Origin: Meconema thalassinum
Taxonomy: Eukaryota; Arthropoda; Insecta; Orthoptera; Tettigoniidae
DNA length: 64,000 bases
Reading direction: 5' to 3'
Assembly (NCBI GenBank): GCA_946902985.2
Contig: OX336388.2
Coordinates: forward strand, 372,979,387 to 373,043,386
The translations under genes were made by a program, and so were the position numbers. The notes under the pieces were generated by a model. It was given only the letters and a program-made list of their open reading frames with translations. It was not told the DNA's origin and searched no databases. This document shows positions 57,230-64,000 of the stretch, piece after piece (the stretch's first letter is position 1; each line of letters starts with the position of its first letter).

Positions 57230-57665
57230 TGACAAACCTCAGGTTTTGAGGATTACATCTTGGTTGACCAGAAGCCCCCACATTACTCAGTGGATGGCTC
57301 CTTCTGAAAGGATCCCAGCAGGACATACAGAGGCTTGGACAACTTGGAAGTCTCTCAACAGATTGCGATCTGGGGTTGGTAGATCCAAGTCCAACATTCA
57401 TAAATGTTTTTTTTGCTGCGTCCCGGTCCTCTGTGAATGCGGTGAAGAACAGACTATGGGTCACCTGCTTCAGTGCAGTCTGTGTCCTATACTGTGCACC
57501 ATGGAGGATCTGGTGAAGGCTACACCAAATGGACGTGACATGGCAAAATATAGAACCTTAAATGTTCAAGTTTTGTCATTTTTGTTGCCCATTTTGTACT
57601 TAATTACTTATAAAATATTTTTGTTCCTGACACGAGTAAATAAATCCATATTAACCAATTGTGAG

Positions 57666-58366
57666 TAGGGTTGCCAGATTTCAAGAATGGAAAAACGGAA
57701 CACACGTCCCAATTTTTTTAATTTTTATCAAGGTTGTTAAATGTAGTAATAAATATGTATCAAATAAACATTACATAATCAAATACACAAAATTAAAACT
57801 AGATATTGCTGACATATACTATCATATAGGCCTATGACACAATCAACTTACAAATGTTCTTCATATGAACGACCCTTTGCAAAGATTTCTTTTCTATCTG
57901 TAAGAACCTTCTGATACAATTCACTACAATTTTCGTCATAATTTAATATGTGAACAATGTTTTATGGAACTAATGGAGCTTCTGTTTCTATCATCTCTCC
58001 GTTTGATATTCATGACAGAAAGAAAACTCTCTCCATTAAAGCAATGGAGGGGAAAATGCTGAATATGAACTTCACAGGGACTAAGATATTCCTTAATTTT
58101 GTTGTCTCTAATAAATCTATAACATGTACCTATCTACTGTATCTGACACAGGCATAGAAATCATTTTCTCTTTCAAACTTACACCTATATCACCAGAAAA
58201 CAAGCTAGATATTACAATCAATTCTGAATACATATCGTCTGCATTTAACTTACCTATAATTCCTATTGATTCTGACAATTGCAACACTTTCTGGAATATT
58301 TGAACATTGGTGTGAAATTCAATATATTATCAAATTAACTAAAAAACGGAACGTCTGGCAACCCTA
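57666..58366. mobile_element. Short TIR element, hAT-like
   Basis: Ends TAGGGTTGCCAGA and its complement. The flanks are ATTGTGAG and TGTGTGAG (six of eight bases identical), a decayed 8-bp duplication. About 700 bp, AT-rich, no recognised coding. Confidence 0.65.
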
Positions 58367-58754
58367 TGTGTGAGTGTCAAAGATTCCCACTGTCATAACA
58401 AGAGTTTATCCGAAGGCTATATTTTCCAAGTGGTTCCTGGATAGATAAGGACTAATTCCACCGTCTCTCCTGCTGGGAGTATTCTGATGATACAGTGCCG
58501 AGTGGATATGAGATGCATTTATTATGAACAATACATTTGCTGTCTGAAAATAGACTTCTGCATGGGGCAGATACATTCAACCATTGCCATTCCAAACTGC
58601 TGATGACATTAACGTGAAGATAATGAACGTAGTGTGCCCCGTGCATAATCATGGAAATGATCATGAGATAAACTAATTCAATATTAGAAGCATCATTTAG
58701 GGGCGAGGTTGTATGTAGGCAGTAGAAATTTCGATACACGTTGAAATTAATAAA

Positions 58755-59606
58755 GGTGGGTTCACATGGAGTCGTGTAGCGGGTGAATGCACTACTAGTT
58801 TTGAGCATGCGTCACGACTTGCTTATTCAACTCAAGAACCCACGACCTTGTTCCGTTCATCAGCTCAGGACGAAGTGTTCTCGCTGGTCGTAAGTTTCTC
58901 GCTCGTTGTCCAAACATCAAACTCTGTCTCCTTTGCAAGTTTTGATTGTACGGGCTCCAGCTTTTCAATTGCTTTCAAAATGTGCAAAGGTGGCATATAT
59001 CTATCTTGAAGGCATCATCTTCTTATGCAGTGGCCTTATGTGAATGAGGGCCTTTAAAACTTTCATCTGTCCCCTTTTCATTTGACGAGCTTCCTGTTGG
59101 AGGGTTATCAATATGAGAACTGTTTCTTCTGACCATTTTGACGTTGTGCCACTTTGCACTGTCGAATCCAGATTTAATTTCGTTTCATTCAATTTTTTTT
59201 TTAAATTTCCTGATAATGGGAAGTTCCAATATTTTTATTTATGCCACTTCACGAATCCCGAAACCATCAATGTTCATTTCACTGCATGTTTCTTGCAATG
59301 CTGCGATCCTAGCATCTTGATTCTTGTATGCTTCCGAATTTATTTTCCACAAACGTTCCTTTTCGCTGTACAACTCGACAAACTTCAGCACCTAGACACT
59401 ACTCATTTTATATACAGACATGTGGTCAAGAATACGACTGAAGCGGTCGTGCTTACTCCAACCAGTCGGAGATTTCACGCCCCTCCTTTCCGAGGGCGGG
59501 CACGACCCCCGTTCCCACTACCACTGGTTCACACGAGGTCGTGTCCACGACCGGCTGATCGATCAGTAGTGCTCTCGCGCGCTTCACGACTCCGTATGAA
59601 CCCGCC
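58755..59606 (-). mobile_element. PIF/Harbinger-like nonautonomous element with Myb/MADF-like remnant
   Basis: Terminal inverted repeats GGTGGGTTCACATGGAGTCG and (complement) GGCGGGTTCATACGGAGTCG extend imperfectly to GCACTACT. On the minus strand 59192-59001 encodes TSKWSEETVLILITLQQEAR, which resembles the start of a Myb/SANT- or MADF-type DNA-binding domain, the accessory protein of Harbinger elements. No transposase; no clear 3-bp duplication. Confidence 0.55.
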
Positions 59607-59984
59607 TTATTAATAGTCTAACAGAGAAAGCTTGTCGAACTGGGAGAGAAAACTGAAGGCTATTAAACTGTTCTTTGTCGTGTTGGAAGCCATTTTTCAG
59701 TGCTGCCTTAGTAAATGAAATGTAAATGCTTTTCAGTCGGTCAACACGATTGTACCCAAACTGCAATGGGTGTTAATCACTACACTTGAAGTAAATTACA
59801 GTACACTTGGATGACTAGTTTCGATCGTCAAGCGATCATGATCAGGTCCTTTACATTCAGACTATTAATCTATGTCTACGAATATGTGGGTCAGAACACC
59901 TACCCGACAATTTACTAACCATTGCAGTTTATCAAACTAGACAAGTAAACTTGAAGGTCGTTGGTTCCTCAGTTTAGGGGCTGC
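59607..59984. other. No gene seen
   Basis: Unrecognised sequence. Confidence 0.4.
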
Positions 59985-60030
59985 GACAACGCGGTCATGA
60001 AGCCCCGTGTACACTTACGGACATACTGTA
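59985..60030 (-). repeat. Family G repeat fragment
   Basis: The minus strand reads GTACACGGGGCTTCATGACC then GCGTTGTCGCAGCCCCTAAA, as in the 3' end of 40501-40952. Confidence 0.65.
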
Positions 60031-60169
60031 AGTGTTCACACAAAGGCCTATTGACCCATTTGTCAGTGTAAAATAGGCACGATAACAAACTGCGTACGTT
60101 TATCGCTCCATCAGGAATTGAAACGATACATTATGCATTCATACGCTAGAGGACGTACAGTAAAATCAT

Positions 60170-60305
60170 GATCTTTGATTCCCGATCAATGCATGTGAGA
60201 TTTTCGAAGTGAAATGCCATGTCCTGTGGTTCGTATTCCACGTAAAATGGAGGTCCCGTGGCTCATGATCACATGATTAATGGTCACGTTAACCTTAAAG
60301 CTTTC
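60170..60305 (+). repeat. SINE-like repeat S4
   Basis: Matches 5480-5625 in reverse: CAATGCATGTGAGATTTTC, GAAATGCCAT and GGAGGTCCCGTGGCTCATGA. The B-box is reduced to TTGATTCCCG. Confidence 0.5.
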
Positions 60306-60486
60306 TTCCTTAAAATCCTGATCATACACGAAGAGATGAGGAAAATAAGGACGGACAGTGTTGGTATGCCTGGACAGAAGTCTGCACACACCTAAGCAAG
60401 CTATCAAGAAAACAAGAGTAGTACGCATCAGTTCTGACATGATCATTGAGGAGTGAACACAGTGCCTTATTTACTTAGAAGTGGCT

Positions 60487-60880
60487 TGCTATGGTGGGTG
60501 AGTGGTTATTGTTTCGGACTACCAACCCCCAAGCTTGTAGGTTCGCTCCTGGCCGTGGTAAGTGATTTTTGAAAGGCAACAAAAATCACGGCATGCATGT
60601 TATACGTTGTTGGCGTGTTAAAGAACCCATCTGAATTCAGTAGGCCGTGTTCATAATGGCAAAATTAATCTCGGGATTATCCGCCAACACTAAACGTTCC
60701 TCATTTCTCTACTAGAAAGCGCTATAATGTCAAGGAGCTTAGCTACTGTATCTAACCTCTTTGACTTTCATAGCACTCCAAGGAGCGATAAAATTCGACA
60801 TGGAAGCTGCCCTCTGAGCATCAATTAACAAAGTTTGCACCCGGCATCCGAGGCCATACGATATTATTATATAGGCTATT
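60487..60880 (+). mobile_element. SINE S2 copy
   Basis: tRNA-like head GGTGGGTGAGTGGTTATTG and B-box GTAGGTTCGCTCC. The body has GTTAAAGAACCCAT and GCCGTGTTCATAATGGC; the end is GAGGCCATACGATATTATTA. Colinear with 63035-63409. Target duplication not clear. Confidence 0.85.
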
Positions 60881-60944
60881 TTGAAGTGGGATACGCGTAA
60901 TTCAAGGTGGAATGGAGTAAGTTAGGGAGGGAAATAGGATATAT

Positions 60945-62389
60945 GACAAGTAGTTCCGTGAAGAACTATACAGCCTATTTTCATATATCCTACTTATGTT
61001 AATTGCCACTATCAACATACACAATTTCAGTTTGATTGCTATAATAGATTCGTAGATATTGAGAACCGACTAAATATTTCGGATGGTCGCCATGTTGGAT
61101 TTTATATATGTAGGTCCTAGAGTTGTGTACTGTTACATGCCGATTATTGAGAACGTGTAGTATTCAAACTTCAATCGCATGATTAGGACACAAGAAATAA
61201 CAAGGAGATTTTAAAATTTTCCACAGCTGCCATCTTGAGGTTATGGAAGCAATTGAAATAAATTAGATGCCAGTGGATTAACATTCGTATAAGGATTTAC
61301 TGTACCAAGTTTCACTGCACGCAGATGGTTAAATTGCGAGAAACGTCCATGTGAATATTTATAATTCGCGTCACCGCCATGTTGGATTTGTGATCACCAG
61401 GTTATTTAAAGTCCTATATGTGAACTCAAGTTCATAGCCCCTATGAACATTAAAAAATGCAGTTTGATTGCTAAAATAGATTCGTAGATATTCAGTATCG
61501 TCTAAATATATCGGATGGTCGCCATTTTGGATTGTTAAATGTATAGGCCATAGAGTCATGTACCATTAAAGGAAAATTATTGCGTAGGTTCATTATTCAA
61601 ACTTTCACTTCGATCGCATGACTACATCACAAGAAATAAAAACATAATTTTAAAATTCGCACTGCCGCCATCTTTAGGTTATGTAAACAATTGAACTAAA
61701 TTAGATACCAGTAGATTACAATGTGTATAAATATTTCCTGTACCAGGTTTCAGTGCGCTTGGAACATTAAATCGCGAGAAAGGTCTATTTAATATTTTCA
61801 AATTCGCTTGGCCGCCATGTTCGTTTTGTAGTTAACCGGTTTTTGAAAGTCTTATAGATGGACTTTCAGTAGTGCCCTTTATCTCCGTACAAAATTTTAG
61901 GGAGATACCGCTAATAGTTGCAGAGATATAGAATGCCGGTGAAATATTTCGCACATCCGCCATCTTGTGATTATGTAAACAATTGAACAAAGTTAGATGT
62001 CGGTGCATTACAATGTATATAAACATATATTGTACCAAGTTTCATTGCGTTTGGTTGGTCAAATCGCGAGAAACGTCTATTTAAAAGTCGCAAATTCGCT
62101 TGGCCGCCATGTTGGTTTTGTAGTTAGCAGGTTTTCAAAAGTCACATAAGTGAACTTATAGTAGTTCCCTCTATCACCATAGAAAATGTCAGGGTAATAT
62201 CGGTAATAGTTTCGGAGATATTGAATGCTGGTGAAATATTTTGCACAGCCGCCATGTTGGATTGGTGAGACGTAACAAAATTTGAAGGGCACGGTCGAGG
62301 TCGCCGGGAATAGTGCTATGAACTTTCCGAGTTTCATTGAAATCGCTCCTGCCGTTTAGATTTTATTAGGGGGGGACACACACACGAAT

Positions 62390-62425
<36 letters not shown>

Positions 62426-62480
62426 CACACGGACAAAAGGTGATCTCATAAGCCTATTTTTTCAAAATTGAAAATAGGCT
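60945..62480 (-). mobile_element. H-like family C copy, near full length
   Basis: On the minus strand: start TTTTTAGCCTATTTTCAATT with hairpin partner AAAATAGGCTTATGAGATC, then a (TG)n tract and C-run. A series of CGCCAT boxes at 62250, 62105, 61958, 61813, 61666, 61520, 61376, 61228 and 61088 is spaced 139-149 bp. The end is AAAATAGGCTGTATAGTTC, palindrome partner GGAACTA, CTTGT. The ends and architecture match family A while the body differs. Confidence 0.8.
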
Positions 62481-62484
62481 AAAA

Positions 62485-62517
62485 ATAGGCTTTAATTCTT
62501 CACGGAAGTACTTGTTC
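62485..62517 (+). repeat. Isolated 3' terminus of an H-type element
   Basis: AAAATAGGCTTTAATTCTTC then CACGGAAGTACTTGTT is a 3' end in plus orientation abutting the 5' end of the minus-strand family C copy. Confidence 0.65.
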
Positions 62518-62529
62518 TTAAGTGTTTTC

Positions 62530-63545
62530 CCGCTGGTGCAGGGTTCACTGTTCTGGTCTTGGCACGCCATTTTGCACGATCTTAGGCATCTTGTGGTCTT
62601 AGGAAGAGATTTTTCAGAGCAGCATTGACTGTGTCATGCCAGCGATGCTTTGGTAGTCCGCGTGGACATTGTCCATTAATTTCAAAGGAGGAAGTAAAAT
62701 AGGCACAGTAACTGTTCCAGGGGCGGCACATTGGACGTGACCATACCATTGGAGTTGCTTTACTCGTATCTTCTCAGTGATGAATGCGACGCCCATTTGC
62801 TGGCGAATGGTTTCGGTTGCGTGTGATGCCCATCGACCAACGGAGTATACGCTTACATACTGAGTAATTTGCGCTCCTTAGCTTTGTCGAATGGTCGACA
62901 TTCAACACCGTACAAAGCAACAGGACGTACTACCATGCGGTATATTTTGGACTTCAGATCGAGTGACATCTTTCTGTCGCAGAGCACGCCTGTGTATTCC
63001 CACCGTCTCAACCATGCTATCTTTATTCTCCTGCTTGCCACGGTGGGTGAGTGGTTATCGCGTCGGACTGCCAACCCCAAGATTGCAGGTTTGCGCCTGG
63101 CCATGGAAAGTGATTTTTGAAAGGGGACAAAAATCACGATACGCATGTCATAGTCTACGATGTTGGCATGTTAAAGAACCCATTTAATTTCTGTAGGCCG
63201 TGTTCATAATGGCAAAATTTAATCTCGGGATTTTCCGCCAACACAAAGTTCCTCATTTCTCTACTAAAAAGTGCTAGGCTATAGTGTCGAGGTGCTTAGA
63301 TATCTAACCTCCTTGACTTTCATAGCGCTTCAAGGAGCGATAAAATTTGACATGCAAGGTGCCAATTAACAAAGCTGGCACCTGAGGCCATACGATATTA
63401 TTATTATTATTATTCTCCTGCGCACTTCATCACTACTTATCCCACCATCAAACTGCAGACGAGATCCTAAATACCTAAAGCTTGTGGTCTTCATTATTGT
63501 ATCTCCATCAACTTGGATGGGGCCAATGCTGGGGGGTTTCCAGGT
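62530..63545 (-). pseudogene. Non-LTR reverse transcriptase C-terminal relic, split by a SINE
   Basis: From 63545 downward: PPSIGPIQVDGDTIMKTTSF, RYLGSRLQFDGG and SSDEVRRRI. The SINE at 63035-63409 interrupts, and the frame then resumes KIAWLRRWEYTGVLCDRKMS, LKSKIYRMVVRPVALYGVEC. After a shift come ITEKIRVKQLQWYGHV and RGLPKHRWHDTVNAALKNL. This is the region downstream of the polymerase core in RTE/endonuclease-reverse transcriptase type elements. Several stops and shifts; inactive. Confidence 0.88.
63035..63409 (+). mobile_element. SINE S2 copy with 12-bp target duplication
   Basis: 375 bp; A-box side GGTGGGTGAGTGGTTATCG, B-box-like CAGGTTTGCGCC, (TTA)n tail. TTATTCTCCTGC flanks at 63023-63034 and 63410-63421. 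Inserted opposite in strand to the reverse transcriptase relic. Confidence 0.95.
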
Positions 63546-64000
63546 ATTCAGTTTTATATTTATTTAGTCTAACGTAAGACCATAGGCCTATTGTGAGAGG
63601 CGACTGTTAGAAATTAAGAATATGGTATAGTGGAGGGTCTTACAGTACCGGCCAGTGCTAGTTCTCGTTTTTGGTGCTAAATGGCAGTAGCTTACAGATG
63701 TCATATGAAGGAGGATCCTTTCCTGCGTTTAATACTTTGAGGGTTTCATGTTGCGTTCAGTCCTCTGCAAGGTGTAAGTGTTTTACGCCGGCTTGCTTAC
63801 AATCGAGCGTGAAAAGTTATTTTCAAACCCCTGGTTCTCCACTTTCATGGAAGCTGTTGATTTTATTTTTACTTTTATAACATCTGTATTCTTTGGGGAT
63901 GCTATAGCTGGTAAAATTTTTACTACATCGGCTATTAAACAATTGCCAGGCGGGAAACTACCTCCACGTGATTTTCGTACAGTACCGGCCACCCATATGT
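63546..64000. other. No gene seen
   Basis: Unrecognised sequence to the window end; short frames only. Confidence 0.4.

Larger units (their letters stand above)
51375..57668 (+). pseudogene. Jockey/CR1-like non-LTR retrotransposon ORF2, nested host of four insertions
   Basis: The endonuclease begins at 51375 (ISVNIEG, CIQETH, IYKPP, GDFNSHSNVWGY). A stop at 51870 and SINE 51890-52225 follow, then NSGRWKRGYNPDLIF resumes and is cut by the antisense family L fragment 52282-53412. After it the frame continues (CQLFPAVRPQTVPFRRRYNF). Frameshifts lie near 53720 and 54070. The polymerase follows: GKAAGLDGI, ILKPGKDAHDPKNYR, EQAGFRTGKSC, IDLTAAYDT (motif A) and GLLQGSVLAPMLFNI (motif B). Tc1 (54707-56171) interrupts, then FIYADDRA (motif C) and KYLGISLDRAPTY. 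A TGA near 56689 and a shift near 56830 precede the SINE at 56915-57229. The C-terminal cysteine cluster CECGEEQTMGHLLQC follows and the frame stops at 57668. Inactive. Confidence 0.92.

Overview
The window looks like repeat-rich nuclear DNA of an animal with a large genome, most plausibly an insect. The reasons are tRNA-derived SINEs of several types, mariner, Tc1, hAT and pogo-like DNA transposons, Jockey/CR1-like and RTE-like non-LTR retrotransposons, long AT-rich spacers and many microsatellites. No bacterial operon, rRNA or true tRNA gene is visible. No ordinary host gene could be supported; one possible membrane-protein exon near 12.2 kb is weak. The species cannot be named from the sequence alone. 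Layout: 1-1594 is the 5' half of a non-LTR retrotransposon on the minus strand (endonuclease start of ORF2 plus a complete PHD-finger ORF1), followed by the 3' tail of a second element to 2.3 kb. From 3 to 21 kb the sequence is dominated by one dispersed noncoding family (called H here), interrupted by a 2.8-kb minisatellite of 30-bp units (6.7-9.6 kb), an internally deleted mariner (16.7-17.6 kb) and SINEs. From 21 to 30 kb come a pogo-like relic, an inverted-repeat element with an iterated 20-mer (22.1-22.7 kb), an A/T-skewed foldback (24.1-24.9 kb), degraded reverse transcriptase copies, a SINE with an internal inversion, and a solo LTR (28.6-29.3 kb). From 31 to 37 kb are a second H-like family with about 290-bp tandem units, gene-free sequence and a short retrotransposon C-terminus. 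From 37.3 to 48.7 kb one H copy is split by a 9.16-kb TTAA-flanked segment (37561-46719). That segment holds a ZBED/hAT relic, a 1.1-kb palindrome, and the most unusual item in the window: a 2.7-kb element with about 445-bp terminal inverted repeats around a degraded gene that has a PIN-like nuclease region and a tesmin/TSO1-type cysteine-rich domain. From 49.6 to 57.7 kb are a hAT element with perfect 8-bp target duplications and then a Jockey-like retrotransposon carrying nested insertions (two SINEs, an antisense reverse transcriptase fragment and a Tc1 transposon) whose boundaries can be read to the base because the host reading frame resumes across each. From 57.7 to 64 kb are two short inverted-repeat DNA elements, SINEs, a third H-like family, and a reverse transcriptase relic split by a SINE. 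Genes do not cooperate here in pathways. The shared logic is serial insertion: reading frames, target site duplications and family consensus sequences let the order of insertion be reconstructed in many places.
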